From NCBI RefSeq assembly GCF_000829455.1, contig NZ_JXAK01000028.1, forward strand, positions 1 to 64,000: a stretch of 64,000 nt of DNA, written 5' to 3'. Origin of the DNA: Gordoniibacillus kamchatkensis. GTDB lineage: Bacteria; Bacillota; Bacilli; Paenibacillales; NBRC-103111. Shown here one piece after another: positions 32,992-42,670 of the stretch. Below the pieces are notes generated by a model, which did not search any database, was not told the origin of the DNA, and worked only from the letters and a program-made list of their open reading frames with translations. The position numbers and the translations under genes are program-made. Numbering within the stretch: position 1 is the first letter of the stretch; each line of letters starts with the position of its first letter.

Positions 32992-33738
32992 CTATTGCGC
33001 CGTCAGGATTTGTGGACCTTCAGCCGTGATGGCGATCGTATGCTCGTATTGGGCAGCGAGCTTGCGGTCCAGCGTCCGCGCGGTCCAGCCGTCCGGATCG
33101 ATTGTCATGTAGTAGGTTCCTTCGGTGATCATGGGCTCGATCGTGAACACCATGCCTTCCTTGATGCGGGGTCCTTTGCCGGGATTGCCGACATGCGTAT
33201 AGTTCGGATCCTCGTGCAGGTCCCGGCCGATACCATGAGCGAGAAGGTCGCGCACGACGCCGAAGCCGTTCGATTCGGCATGCCGCTGGATCGCGCTCGT
33301 CACGTCGCCGAGCCGATTGCCGGGCTGCGCCTGCGCGATGCCCAGGTCAAGGCATTCCTTCGTGACGCGCATCAGATTCTCAGCCGTCGGCGAGATCTTC
33401 CCGACCGCATAGCTCCAGGCCGAATCGCCGAGCCATCCGTCGAGCTCCGCGACCGTATCGATCGTCACGATATCGCCTTCCTCGAGTGGCTTATCGCTAG
33501 GAAAACCATGCGCGATCACGTCGTTGACGGAGGCACAGGTCGCATATTGATAGCCCTTGTAGCCCTTCGTGTATGGTTTGGCGCCGTGCTTCAAAATAAT
33601 ATCCTCGAATATGCGCTCAATATCGTTCGTCGTGATGCCCGGTTTGATGAGCGGGGCGATCGTGCGATGGCATTCGGCCACCACTTGGCATGCCTTGCGG
33701 ATGGCCTCAATTTCATGCTTGCTTTTTAGGATGATCAT
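32992..33738 (-). CDS. map: Methionine aminopeptidase type I
   Basis: The 248-residue protein contains CASVNDVIAHGFPSDKPLEEGDIVTIDTVAELDGWLGDSAWSY, HGIGRDLHEDP, FTIEPMIT and YEHTIAI, which supply the Asp, Asp, His, Glu, Glu metal ligands of type I methionine aminopeptidase. It is a paralog away from the ribosomal-protein operon where the main map gene normally lies. The start is ATG 33738; the frame before it is a shadow of the TetR gene. It follows that TetR gene by 7 bases, so the two are co-transcribed. Confidence 0.92.
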   Translation of the reverse strand: MIILKSKHEIEAIRKACQVVAECHRTIAPLIKPGITTNDIERIFEDIILKHGAKPYTKGYKGYQYATCASVNDVIAHGFPSDKPLEEGDIVTIDTVAELDGWLGDSAWSYAVGKISPTAENLMRVTKECLDLGIAQAQPGNRLGDVTSAIQRHAESNGFGVVRDLLAHGIGRDLHEDPNYTHVGNPGKGPRIKEGMVFTIEPMITEGTYYMTIDPDGWTARTLDRKLAAQYEHTIAITAEGPQILTAQ

Positions 33739-33745
33739 GTTCGTA

Positions 33746-34330
33746 TTAGGACTCCTTCGTAATAGCTTGCATTGCGAGCTGGGCGATTCGATCGACGTCC
33801 AGCTCGGAAGTGCCCGCATAGTAGTGCAGCCCGCAGCAGCCGACCAGCACGGCAAGCATATGGTCGACGCTGTCGTCTTCGCGCTGGGCGATCGATTGGA
33901 GTGGAACGTACAGCCGTTCCATGAATCGTCTTTTGGCGGGGTGCCGATCCTTCTCAGGCAAGCCTGCATAATGTTCCGCCGCCATTTTGTAGACGAGATA
34001 TGCGCGGGCGTCCGACTGCCACAGCCGGAGCAGCGCTTTGCAATACGTTAACAGCTGCTTGTCATCCGGGCTGCCGCCGCAGATGTTTGACCATTCTGCC
34101 AGGGCTTGCTCGCTTCGCTCGAAACCGCTGCCCAGCACATCTTCTATTAATAAATGCCGGTTGGGGTAATAATGGTATACCGTGCCGTAACCGAGTTCGG
34201 CCTCACGGGCGACGTCGCGAATATCAAAGCTGCCACCCGTGCGGAAGTAGGCGCGCGCGGCGGCGTCCAGGATCTGTTCTCTGCGCTGCATTCGGATGAG
34301 CTCATTTTGTTCTTTGGTACGGGGGCACAT
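33746..34330 (-). CDS. TetR-family transcriptional regulator
   Basis: The 194-residue protein has the HTH RREQILDAAARAYFRTGGSFDIRDVAREAELGYGTVYHYYPNRHLLIEDVL. The ATG at 34330 has AAGGAGG 12 bases upstream; earlier codons of the frame have no site. It is the first gene of an operon with the map paralog, an unusual pairing that suggests induced methionine-aminopeptidase expression. Confidence 0.9.
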   Translation of the reverse strand: MCPRTKEQNELIRMQRREQILDAAARAYFRTGGSFDIRDVAREAELGYGTVYHYYPNRHLLIEDVLGSGFERSEQALAEWSNICGGSPDDKQLLTYCKALLRLWQSDARAYLVYKMAAEHYAGLPEKDRHPAKRRFMERLYVPLQSIAQREDDSVDHMLAVLVGCCGLHYYAGTSELDVDRIAQLAMQAITKES

Positions 34331-34590
34331 GGGCGCGTAAACCTCCTTGTATTGACCTGCAAATTTGTCGATCTTAATATAGTAACGCATGGGGCGGGGA
34401 TTATGCAAATTATTTTATCTGGTGCGAAAGAAAATAAAGTTATTTAATTGAAATAAAGTTCTTTAGTGAAATTGAACAAAGCCAGGCCTCCAGGCAGGTA
34501 GTTTCGGAGGCGGCGGTTATCTGGGAGTGGCGATCCGTGGTAATTTAGAATCACCGCGGGTTATGTTTTATCACAAGGAAAAGGAGATAC

Positions 34591-34665
34591 ATGGTAAACG
34601 GAGGAGGTGGGGTGCGCGACGGTAGCAGCATTAAGCTATCTGCTACGATAGCGCTGGAAACATAA
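34591..34665 (+). CDS. Possible 24-residue ORF with a strong ribosome site
   Basis: AAAAGGAGATAC precedes an ATG that opens a 24-codon frame (MVNGGGGVRDGSSIK onward). It lies in the 466-bp gap between the TetR and AraC genes. No family is recognised and the codon content is not distinctive. It may be a leader peptide or chance. The same gap holds hairpins at 34672-34699 (GCCACC/GGTGGC) and 34736-34759 (ATGGTCCAC/GTGGACCAT). Confidence 0.25.
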   Translation: MVNGGGGVRDGSSIKLSATIALET

Positions 34666-34796
34666 CATGAGGCCACCGCGAATTAATTAACCAGGTGGCT
34701 CACCCCGCCCGTTTAGGCTATAATCAGAAGAATCAATGGTCCACGTTCTCCGTGGACCATTTGCAATATGGACTTTGTCCTTGGAGGTCGACAGCC

Positions 34797-35825
34797 ATGA
34801 ACGCTCCTTCCGCAGACCGTATCAAGATCGCGCCAGGCTTCTGGACTGGCCTGAGAGGAATAGGGGTAGAACCCATTGACGTAGCGCGCCAAGCCCGTCT
34901 ACCGCTAACCGTCATCAACGAACCGTTAGTCACGACCGCACAATATTATTCGATCTGGCAAGCCTATTCCGAACTAGTCGGAGACACCGCTACGGGAATC
35001 GTTAAGCTTGCGACCGCGTACGAGACGGCTCAGTATCCGCCGGACGCTTTGGCGACCTTCCACGCTCGCGACTACCGGGACGCGCTGAACCGAATGGCGC
35101 GCTATAAGCAAATGTGCCCTCCGGAAAACTTGCGCATTCAGGAAGAAGGCGAGCAATGCTCGATTGAATTGGAGTGGCAGCATGCCGAGCAACCCGGACC
35201 GCCGGTGCTTGTCGGCATTACGCTCGCCTACCTGCTTGAGCTCGGGCGCCGGGGAACCGGCCGTTATCTGACGGCTCGTTCCGTTGAATTCATACACCCC
35301 ATGGGCGACGTTCAAGCCCTTGAAGGTTATTTCGGCTGCCGCGTTCGGATGGGGACGGACCGCAATCGGATAATGCTGAATCGCGACGATCTGGACCGTC
35401 CCTTCGCGTCGTACAACGGAGAGCTTCTCGAGATTCTGACTCCCGCCTTGGATCGTACGCTGGATGAACGACAGAGCCATCTCACCGTGAGCGCTAAGGT
35501 GAAGCGGATCTTGTCACGATGCCTAAATCGAGGGCGAATCGACATTCAAAGCGTAGCCTTCGAGCTGGGGATGAGCGATCGCACCTTGCAGCGCAGGCTG
35601 ACGGACGAAGGCGCAAGCTTCAAGCAGTTGCTGGTGCAAACCAGGCGCGAGAAGGCCGTCGCTTACTTGGCAGACCCGTCGCTGGAGATCAAAGAGGTCG
35701 CTTTTCTCGTCGGCTACAAGGACCAGAATTCGTTCTATCGCGCGTTCCGCTCATGGGAAGGGGAGACTCCCGCCAATTGGCGCGTCGCGCAAGAGCATTG
35801 GCGTTCCGCGCTAGTTACCGGGTAG
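34797..35825 (+). CDS. AraC-family regulator with an arabinose-binding-type N-terminal domain
   Basis: The 342-residue protein has the PF12625-type sensor half (FWTGLRGIGVEPIDVARQARLPL) and a C-terminal double HTH (VAFELGMSDRTLQRRLTDEGASFKQLL, IKEVAFLVGYKDQNSFYRAFRSW). ATG 34797 follows GGAGGTCGACAGCC. It lies 50 bases upstream of an SDR gene that it probably activates. This type of AraC (OruR/ArgR-like) is more usual in Proteobacteria, hinting at transfer. Confidence 0.88.
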   Translation: MNAPSADRIKIAPGFWTGLRGIGVEPIDVARQARLPLTVINEPLVTTAQYYSIWQAYSELVGDTATGIVKLATAYETAQYPPDALATFHARDYRDALNRMARYKQMCPPENLRIQEEGEQCSIELEWQHAEQPGPPVLVGITLAYLLELGRRGTGRYLTARSVEFIHPMGDVQALEGYFGCRVRMGTDRNRIMLNRDDLDRPFASYNGELLEILTPALDRTLDERQSHLTVSAKVKRILSRCLNRGRIDIQSVAFELGMSDRTLQRRLTDEGASFKQLLVQTRREKAVAYLADPSLEIKEVAFLVGYKDQNSFYRAFRSWEGETPANWRVAQEHWRSALVTG

Positions 35826-35875
35826 GCGAAACGAAGTATCATTATCCCTATCCTAGACATAAGGAGTGCAGGCAG

Positions 35876-36670
35876 ATGGATATGGGATTGAAGAATAAGA
35901 CGGCTTTAGTAACGGGATCAACCCGAGGCATAGGAAAAGCGATTGCCTTAGAACTTGCCAGAGAAGGCGTTCACGTTCTCATAAATGGTCGGAACAACGA
36001 TGACGTAGAGCGCACGGTCGCGGAGATGCAAGCGGCGTTCCCGGAGACGGAACCTCGAAATGCAACGGCTGATCTCGTCGATGCGCGGCAAAGAGAAGCT
36101 TTATTCGCGAAGTTCCCCCACGTCGATATTCTCGTCAACAGCATGGGCATCTATGAGATCATGTCCTATGACGACGTAGACGATGCCGTATGGGAGAAGT
36201 ACTTCCGCACGAACGTTCTCGCCGCCAACGGCTTGACCAAGTTTTATTTGCCTTCCATGCTGAGTCGCGGATACGGCCGCATTATCTTTATCGCGAGCGA
36301 GGAAGCCGTCATGCCTTCCGGACAGATGCCTCAATACGGCGTGACCAAATCCATGCTGTTGTCGTTGGCCAAGAGCTTGTCCAAGCTGACCCGCGGCGCC
36401 GAGGTTACCGTGAACACGATCCTGCCGGGACCGACCCTCTCCGAGAACGTGCAGCAGATCATCGAGAGCATTTATTCGAACGAAGAGATGACCTTCGAGG
36501 CTAAAGAGAAAGATTTTATGACGAAGAACCTGCCTCAATCCGAAATCCAACGGTTTATCAGACCTGCGGAGATTGGCCGATTGACTGCTTTCATCTGCAG
36601 CCCGATGGCCTCCGCCTTCAAAGGATCTCCGATCCGCATGGACGGAGGAATGGTACCGACAATATTTTAA
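35876..36670 (+). CDS. Short-chain dehydrogenase/reductase
   Basis: The 264-residue protein has the classical SDR pattern TGSTRGIGKA (cofactor), DILVNSMG, IIFIAS and YGVTKS (catalytic Tyr and Lys), with a C-terminal FKGSPIRMDGGMV. It probably prefers NADP because of the Arg in NGRNNDD. Substrate unknown. ATG 35876 follows AAGGAG. It is directly downstream of the AraC regulator. Confidence 0.9.
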   Translation: MDMGLKNKTALVTGSTRGIGKAIALELAREGVHVLINGRNNDDVERTVAEMQAAFPETEPRNATADLVDARQREALFAKFPHVDILVNSMGIYEIMSYDDVDDAVWEKYFRTNVLAANGLTKFYLPSMLSRGYGRIIFIASEEAVMPSGQMPQYGVTKSMLLSLAKSLSKLTRGAEVTVNTILPGPTLSENVQQIIESIYSNEEMTFEAKEKDFMTKNLPQSEIQRFIRPAEIGRLTAFICSPMASAFKGSPIRMDGGMVPTIF

Positions 36671-36705
36671 TTTTTTGTGCTAACGGAGAACGAGGGAGTT
36701 CAATG

Positions 36706-36803
36706 AGGCAGTCTAGAACTTTATTATAAGTTTTTGGAGGCAAAATGACCGGGATTCCTTTTATAGATAAGGAACCCCGGTCTATTACTTTATTATTACT
36801 TTA
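36706..36803 (+). repeat. 98-bp repeat A, copy 1 (hairpin element)
   Basis: This copy is almost identical to 38618-38715. It starts AGGCAGTCTAGAAC, contains GTTTTTGGAGGCAAAATG and a hairpin made of GACCGGGATTCCTT and AAGGAACCCCGGTC (36747-36782). It follows the SDR gene and could serve as its terminator. No other feature is recognised in the roughly 600 bases between it and the lipoprotein gene except repeat B and a hairpin near 37170-37205. Confidence 0.8.
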
Positions 36804-36910
36804 CATACGGCGAAGCTAACTGTTGCCGACGTGTACGGACCTGCGGCGCGCTCCGGTGCGGGCAGGTCGCTGCGCATGTCTGCGGCACCTTCCGGGAGCC
36901 GCTGCCGGTG

Positions 36911-36982
36911 CATGCCGGCGTAGGCAAGGCGGTGGCGTTGCATCTCGCGGCAGCGCGATCACCGAACGCCTTTTGCTGCCGG
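36911..36982 (+). repeat. GC-rich repeat B, copy 1
   Basis: CATGCCGGCG to TTGCTGCCGG resembles 37837-37903. Both copies share CTCGCGGCAGCG and CACCGAACGCCT and can fold through CGGCAGC/GCTGCCG. They are far richer in GC than the sequence around them. Confidence 0.6.
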
Positions 36983-37420
36983 AGGGGGAATTTTTCCATA
37001 AGTTGTAACATTTAATCAATTTTGTGTGTTTATATAAGATGAAGGGCATAACCTTAAGCGTCAACTTCCATATGCGGATCTATCTCGCAACGACAAAACA
37101 CAATTGCCCCCGGTTGGGGAGCGTCATATGTCGCGGAAACCTCCACCCTTGGCTTTAGCTAAATAACGAATAAAAGGACTAGAAGAGATTAAAATCCCTT
37201 CGAGTCCTCTGAATCCTTGTGGTTTAAGGCATATTATTACATGTTTGTCCGTGATTTCGGGCTTCTCATGCTTGACGACCCAATCAGGGCCATTAGGGCT
37301 TGCTAGCGCACTTCAACTGAAAACTGAAAATTGAAATTGGAAATGATAGACCAAATTTTAGTATAAATGTATATAATTCATATAATAGATAGATGATCCA
37401 ATTGAATTAGGAGGAATGAG

Positions 37421-37759
37421 ATGAGATTAAGACTTGCTTTGAGTGTTATTGTTTTTTGTTGTGCTGTAGGATTGGTTGGATGTTCCCAAAAGACCACCAT
37501 TACGTCATTCCAAGGCAAAGGGAACAATTGGTCTGCAACATACGAAGTGAAAAACGGTAAGGAAGCTAATCAAACTATCTCTAATTATTCTTTGACTTAC
37601 TTGGGTACTGATAAAATTGACAAAATCAAGTACTCATTTAGCGGTAATAACGTCAATGTTGGAGGGGAGGGACCATATTTGGGGAGTATTTCATCTCCAA
37701 ACAATGTAAGCGTTGATGTGGCAGTTCCGTCGCCAAAAAATAAAATTACAGTAAAGTAG
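37421..37759 (+). CDS. Small lipoprotein of unknown function
   Basis: The 112-residue protein has a lipoprotein signal ending GLVGCSQK. The mature part reads GKGNNWSATYEVKNGKE and later VDVAVPSPKNKITVK, rich in beta strands, with no known family. TAGGAGG lies before the ATG, and TATAAT-like boxes lie at about 37380-37387. AT-rich composition contrasts with flanking core genes. Confidence 0.7.
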   Translation: MRLRLALSVIVFCCAVGLVGCSQKTTITSFQGKGNNWSATYEVKNGKEANQTISNYSLTYLGTDKIDKIKYSFSGNNVNVGGEGPYLGSISSPNNVSVDVAVPSPKNKITVK

Positions 37760-37836
37760 AATGGTCTGGGCAGTCCGAAGAATTCACGATTTCATCTAAA
37801 TAAAGAGATTTTGAAATTAACGGTGGTTAACAAGCA

Positions 37837-37903
37837 CATGCTGGCGTGTGCGGGGCGGCGGCGCTTCTCGCGGCAGCGGGCACCGAACGCCTCTTGCTGC
37901 CGC
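37837..37903 (+). repeat. GC-rich repeat B, copy 2
   Basis: CATGCTGGCG to TTGCTGCCGC matches repeat B copy 1 at 36911-36982. The two copies bracket the lipoprotein gene. Confidence 0.6.
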
Positions 37904-38079
37904 TTGGGGTATCAGTTGCGCATACGGGGAGATGTTTGGAAATATTAAAGTTTTAGACTAGATAATAATGATATAGACTGAAACAATAAGTTTTAGACTG
38001 ACGTAAGTGCCCAACTAACCGAGGATAATACAATGCCCACATGGAATTTAAAGGTGTAAATATAACGAGGAGGGATTAC

Positions 38080-38592
38080 GTGCTTTTTCATTTTAGCGAG
38101 GAGGATAGTATCAAAATATTTGTACCTAAAGAGAAACAAAATCGACCGGATTTTCCTGCGGTAGTTTGGGCAATTGATGAAGAGAATGAGTTTACATACT
38201 ATTTTCCGAGGAATTGTCCCCGAATTGTGTGTAGGAGAGACGAGGCGACAGCGGACCAACATTTGCAACTTTTCTTTAACAATACAATTGCTGATATCAT
38301 AGTTACGGTAGAAAGTGATTGGTATACAAGGATTTCAAAGCAAACCATTTTTAGATATTGCTTTGATGATGAGTGCTTTGAGCTTTTTGACAAGACTGCT
38401 GGTTATTATATTTCTCGTCAAGTAGTGAAGCCTAAGTTAGTTGATACGTATGGGAATTTGTTAGAGAGATTAATCCAAAAAGGAGTCGAATTAAGATTCA
38501 CAACGAATCTATATCCTCTTCGAGAAGCAATATTAGCTTCTGACTTCAAAGGATTTGGTATACATAGATTTAATAACGCAAAAAGACTGTAA
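38080..38592 (+). CDS. DUF6886-type conserved protein
   Basis: The 170-residue protein starts LFHFSEEDSIKIFVPKEKQ and continues VVWAIDEENEFTYYFPRNCPRIV, a pattern I associate with DUF6886-type proteins. It ends FGIHRFNNAKRL. Function unknown. GTG 38080 is chosen as start because AGGAGG (38068-38073) lies 6 bases upstream; ATG 38041 has no site and would add 13 poorly fitting residues. The gene is AT-rich and sits between the repeat A copies. Confidence 0.72.
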   Translation: MLFHFSEEDSIKIFVPKEKQNRPDFPAVVWAIDEENEFTYYFPRNCPRIVCRRDEATADQHLQLFFNNTIADIIVTVESDWYTRISKQTIFRYCFDDECFELFDKTAGYYISRQVVKPKLVDTYGNLLERLIQKGVELRFTTNLYPLREAILASDFKGFGIHRFNNAKRL

Positions 38593-38617
38593 TCCTCTAA
38601 GCTAACGAAGACAAGTT

Positions 38618-38715
38618 AGGCAGTCTAGAACTTTATTATAAGTTTTTGGAGGCAAAATGACCGGGATTCCTTTTTTAGATAAGGAACCCCGGTCTATTGC
38701 TTTATAATTACTTAA
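38618..38715 (+). repeat. 98-bp repeat A, copy 2 (hairpin element)
   Basis: This copy matches 36706-36803 with only a few differences. Its right end overlaps the stop codon of the minus-strand phosphoesterase gene, so its hairpin lies between two convergent genes and may end both transcripts. Confidence 0.8.
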
Positions 38716-39862
38716 CACCAGCCTCGTTTGACCGGAACGTTATGATGATGTGCAGCAGCTCGGAACGGCTGGCGATCCGTACCGGCGGCCCCCATGTGCC
38801 GAAGCCTGAGGATACGATGGCATGCATGCGGCCTTTGCGCAAATAACCCCAATCGAGCTCGAACATACGGCGGGTGATCCAGTGATTCGGGGCGAATTGG
38901 CCGCGGTGCGTATGGCCGGACAGCAGCACGTCGGCCCCGGCGGCCTCCGCCTTGTCCAGCTGGTGCGGCTGGTGGTCCATCACGATGACGGGTCGCGACC
39001 GGTCGACGTCCGCCAGCAGCTCGGCGATGGGGCGCCGGCTTGCCGGATCCATGCTTTCAGCGGCTTTGTCCTTGCGGCCGACGACCGTCACTGCCCCGTC
39101 CGCAGCGTCCGCAGCCTCATCGCGCAGCACGCGGATGCCGATCTCTTTCATGAGCCCGACGTATTGCTCGATGTGCCCGCCGTAATATTCATGGTTGCCG
39201 AGCGCGGCGAAAGTGCCGTGCGTTGCCCGCAGCCGCCGCAGCTCGTCCGTCATTCGCTTGCGGACGAACGGCTCGATGTCGTGGTCGAGCACGTCGCCCG
39301 GCAGCAGGATCAGATCCGGCTCCAGCCGGTTCATTTCGCGCACGAGCCGGCGCAGGTGGCTGTTCCCTACGATGTGGCCGAGGTGAAGGTCGGAGGCGAC
39401 GGCAAGACGCAGCTGCTGAAGTCCGCCGGCCGGCTTGTCGACGGCGATTCGGTATGTTCGGACGACCGGCGTCCAGGCGTTCCAGGAGCCGCGCAGCAGA
39501 AGCGCGAGCAGCAGGGCGCAGACGGCAAGGCCGAGCGCGGGAACGCTGGCGGTCGTCTCTACGCCGGCCAGGTACAGGAGGCATGCCGCAACATCCGCCA
39601 CGAGCAGGAGCACAAGCGACCATTCGAATACAGCGATATAATAGGCGCCGAGCCACGTGAGACAAAGCCGGACCGAGCGCGACAAAAATCGCACGCGGCC
39701 AAGCAAGTAGGCGAACGCTACGATGGCGAAAATCGGCCAATACGCCGGCGCCGTCTCATATTGCGGCGGAACGATATGCGACAGCAGCACGTAGCCATGC
39801 CAGCCGATATATAAATTCAATATGAAATAGAGTCCTAAGAAATTAACAAACCTGCGCCTCAT
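38708..39862 (-). CDS. Membrane-anchored metallophosphoesterase
   Basis: About four membrane helices (residues 1-130) precede a calcineurin-like phosphoesterase domain with the full motif set: SDLHLGH, LPGDVLD, LGNHEYY, MDHQPH and SGHTHRGQ. These bind two metal ions. Length 384 residues. The family includes YkuE/YpbG-type enzymes that act on envelope phospholipids. AAGGAGAG precedes the ATG. Confidence 0.88.
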   Translation of the reverse strand: MRRRFVNFLGLYFILNLYIGWHGYVLLSHIVPPQYETAPAYWPIFAIVAFAYLLGRVRFLSRSVRLCLTWLGAYYIAVFEWSLVLLLVADVAACLLYLAGVETTASVPALGLAVCALLLALLLRGSWNAWTPVVRTYRIAVDKPAGGLQQLRLAVASDLHLGHIVGNSHLRRLVREMNRLEPDLILLPGDVLDHDIEPFVRKRMTDELRRLRATHGTFAALGNHEYYGGHIEQYVGLMKEIGIRVLRDEAADAADGAVTVVGRKDKAAESMDPASRRPIAELLADVDRSRPVIVMDHQPHQLDKAEAAGADVLLSGHTHRGQFAPNHWITRRMFELDWGYLRKGRMHAIVSSGFGTWGPPVRIASRSELLHIIITFRSNEAGVK

Positions 39863-40078
39863 TGCCGGGATTCTCTCCTTGCCGGTAGTCGTTACCTTAT
39901 TGTACCATCCGCGCTATCGTTTTGACCAATGCGAGCGGTGCAGCCGTCCCGGGTGAAGATTCAGCGTATTTTCAGCTAATCTTTACCTGAGTCTCAGCTT
40001 GGTTTCATGTCCGTTTCATAATTGCGGTCTAGACTATGTGGTGTAACAACATTCCACATAAGAAAGGTGATTGTACTT

Positions 40079-40858
40079 ATGAAGCAAGCAATCGGCAAAA
40101 AGCTCCTGACGACTTCCCTGGCGGCCGCCCTCCTCATCGGCGGAGGCGCTGCGCTTGTACACTCGACCGCCTATGCGGACAATACGGCATCGTCCTCGGC
40201 GCAGTCCAACGGAACAAGCAACACGTCGGCAAACGGAGGGAAGCAGCATAAAGCGTTCGGCAAGTTCGAGCACCCCGGCATGGAAGCGGGCAACGTGCTG
40301 AAAGAAGCGGCAACGCTGCTCGGCACGGACGAGAAAACGCTCGTTCAAGATCTTCGCGGCGGCAAGACGCTCGTTCAAATTGCCCAGGACAGCAAAGGCT
40401 GGAACGAAGACACGCTTGTGCAAAACTTGAGCGACGCGATCAGCAAGAAGCTTGACGAGCAGGTGCAAAGCGGCAAAATGACGCAGGCGCAAGCGGATAA
40501 AGCGAAGGCGAATCTCGCGGACCGCGTGAAAAAGGCAGTGGAAGGCAAGTTTGACTTCCGCGGCGGCATGAAAGGCAAGCGCGGCGGCTTCGAGTTCGGC
40601 GCTGCGAACATGCAGGATCTGGCTGCGTTTCTCAAGCTGTCGGAGACCGACCTGAAGGCGAAGCTGCAGGAAGGCCAGTCGCTCGCGGCTATCGCCCAGG
40701 CGCAAGGCATCACTGAGGATGCGCTGATTGCCCACATCAAAGACGGCATGACGGACAAAATCAAAAACTTCGTCGAGCGCACGCACAAGGCGAAGCCGGA
40801 GCAAGCGCCGAGCGGCCAGGCGTCCTCCGGGCAGGCGCCGGCAGCGTCCGCACAATAA
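40079..40858 (+). CDS. Secreted protein with two DUF2680-like helical modules
   Basis: The 259-residue protein has a signal peptide ending STAYADN. Two related modules follow, each with a 'delayed helix' pattern: LGTDEKTLVQDLRGGKTLVQIAQDSKGWNEDTL and LKLSETDLKAKLQEGQSLAAIAQAQGITEDAL, with a basic KKLDEQVQSGKMTQAQADKAKANL helix after the first. It ends in a Pro/Ser/Gln tail. Function unknown. AAAGGTGA precedes ATG 40079. TTTCAT repeats about 70 bases upstream could be a regulator site. Confidence 0.78.
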   Translation: MKQAIGKKLLTTSLAAALLIGGGAALVHSTAYADNTASSSAQSNGTSNTSANGGKQHKAFGKFEHPGMEAGNVLKEAATLLGTDEKTLVQDLRGGKTLVQIAQDSKGWNEDTLVQNLSDAISKKLDEQVQSGKMTQAQADKAKANLADRVKKAVEGKFDFRGGMKGKRGGFEFGAANMQDLAAFLKLSETDLKAKLQEGQSLAAIAQAQGITEDALIAHIKDGMTDKIKNFVERTHKAKPEQAPSGQASSGQAPAASAQ

Positions 40859-40874
40859 CCGCAACCTCATAGCG

Positions 40875-40916
40875 AAAAGCCCTTCGCGGCCTGAATGTGG
40901 CTGCGAAGGGCTTTTT
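40875..40916 (+). terminator. Terminator of the secreted helical protein gene
   Basis: AAAAGCCCTTCGC pairs with GCGAAGGGCTTTTT. Confidence 0.88.
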
Positions 40917-41471
40917 GCGCTGCCTCGGCCTGAGAAGCCGTTCCAGTACAGCGGAAGCTCAATTAGCGGCGATTGTTCGCGGGGCAACCGCACTATCGCC
41001 GCACCCGGATTCCGGTGGGGGGGAACGCGCACGCCTTTAAGAGGGTGAGGGCGTTTTCCGCTTGCGAGCGAACATATTCGTAAATTAGCCTCATTCGGGA
41101 CGTCGTTAGAGCCTGAAAGGACCGAAACGGCGATTAGCGCATCAACATTCCATGACGAAAGAACAATATTCGTTCGGTGCGTACATTAGGGCGCTAACCG
41201 CCCGCTTGAACGATTTTCGCCAAAAACTACGTCCTTACGGTCTGAAAATAACGAACTTGGTCGTAACGGCCCGAAATATTGCCCGATCAAAGCTCCTTCG
41301 GACCGAAAAGGTCGGTGGCCTAAAGCTTCAGTCAACCAAAAGCTTAGGCCATTCGAGAGACTTGCGTCAGCCGTCATACCAAAAGGCAATCTACCCTAAC
41401 CTCAGCGATGCCTCCAGCAACTATGGACACTGCCTATCCACCCAACTGCTCAACCGCCATCCCGGACACAT
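40917..41471. other. Gene-free stretch with degenerate short repeats
   Basis: I find no supportable gene here. The middle part (41060-41340) is made of loosely repeated 25-35 base pieces such as TTAGCGC, GGTCCGAAA-like and GGACCGAAA motifs alternating on both strands, similar in style to the array at 49850-50060. The 107-codon frame at 41152-41475 has no ribosome site or recognisable fold. Confidence 0.4.
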
Positions 41472-42496
41472 TTAATGCGCACGAAATGCTGCCGGCAGCC
41501 GCACGTCAAACTGCGCTTCCGGGATCCATGCCCCGTCGGCGAAGCTGCGGCCCCGCACGTGCACCCGGTCTTCGTACACCTCCACAGCCACGCCTTCGCT
41601 CCGGTCGTCCTCCTGGCTGTAAGCGATGTCCGCTTCGCTGTACGGCTCGTATACCGACGACGTGCCAACCATCGTGAAGCCGCTCCGGACGATTGTATTC
41701 GCCGACCTCAGCTCCCAATGCGTATGCCCCGAAAGTAGATGGCCCCAGGGTGCCTGGAGAGTACCGCCCGCAGCCGCTCGTGCTGCACGACCCCCCGGCT
41801 CGTATGGCTGCCCGCCACCGTGAACGGCAACGGCTGATGGAGGAAAACGAAGATCGGCTTGCCCGGCTTCTCTTCTTCCGCGAGCGCGCGGTCCAGCCAT
41901 TTCAGCTGGCCGTCCGACAGCCAGGCGTCCTCCCCGATCCGCACATCGGATTGGCGATACCGCTCCGAACCGAGAAAAATGAAATGGTAGCCGCTCACCC
42001 AAGCGTCCTCGTACAGCCGTTTGCGCCCCGCAAACTGCAGAAACCGATGCTGCGACGCCCGCTCGCTCTCGCCGTTCGGGAAATCCGGGGACCAATGGCC
42101 GTATTTGTCGTACCATGCTTTGTAATACTCGTGGTTGCCGATATTGTAGAACAGCCGTTTCGGATGCGGCAGCCCGTTCATGAGCCGTCCCAACGTCTCG
42201 TAATCGCCGGGCTGCCCGTTGCCGAGGTCGCCATTCACGACGAGGGCCTGCGCCAGCGGCTCCGCTTGCTGCAGATCGGCGAGCGCCCGCCTCAGCTTCG
42301 CCTGCGAGTGCCGGTTCCACTTCTGCACGTGGATGTCACTGACGACTGCGAACGTGAGCAGCGGTGCGTGCGGAGAGACCGTTGCGGGCGCTTTCTTTTC
42401 GACGGGAGCGGAGGCGAAGGCGACGGCGGAGCATGCCAGCGACATTGCCGCCGCCAGCCAAACGATGCGAAGCCGTCTCCACTTGCGTTTATCCAT
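41472..42496 (-). pseudogene. Secreted metallophosphoesterase, frameshifted near the C-terminus
   Basis: The N-terminal frame from ATG 42496 has a signal peptide (ending AVAFASA) and the motifs VVSDIHVQ, VNGDLGN, IGNHEYY and FLHQPLPF. It ends early after HPGAIYF. A one-base shift near 41733 continues SGHTHWELRSAN, the last metal-binding motif, and runs on to 41472. TTTT reduced to TTT at this spot explains the break. The restored protein is about 341 residues. It is related to the purple-acid/3',5'-cAMP phosphodiesterase group. Confidence 0.82.
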
Positions 42497-42670
42497 GGCG
42501 AGTTCCTCCGATCGCGAAGGTTTGTCGCTTTCATGTTTTCCATTTTCATGCCAAACTACTACAGAAATGTTCGCGCAGCGGCTGCGAACTTCCGATCAAC
42601 CCGTGACGTTCACCCATCGGCGGCAACCTCCATATGATAAGGGAGAACCGGATGAGATGAGGGAACCAAC

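Noticed and set aside
41152-41475. 107-codon frame in the gap before the phosphoesterase
   Set aside because: No ribosome site or domain, and it runs through degenerate repeats.
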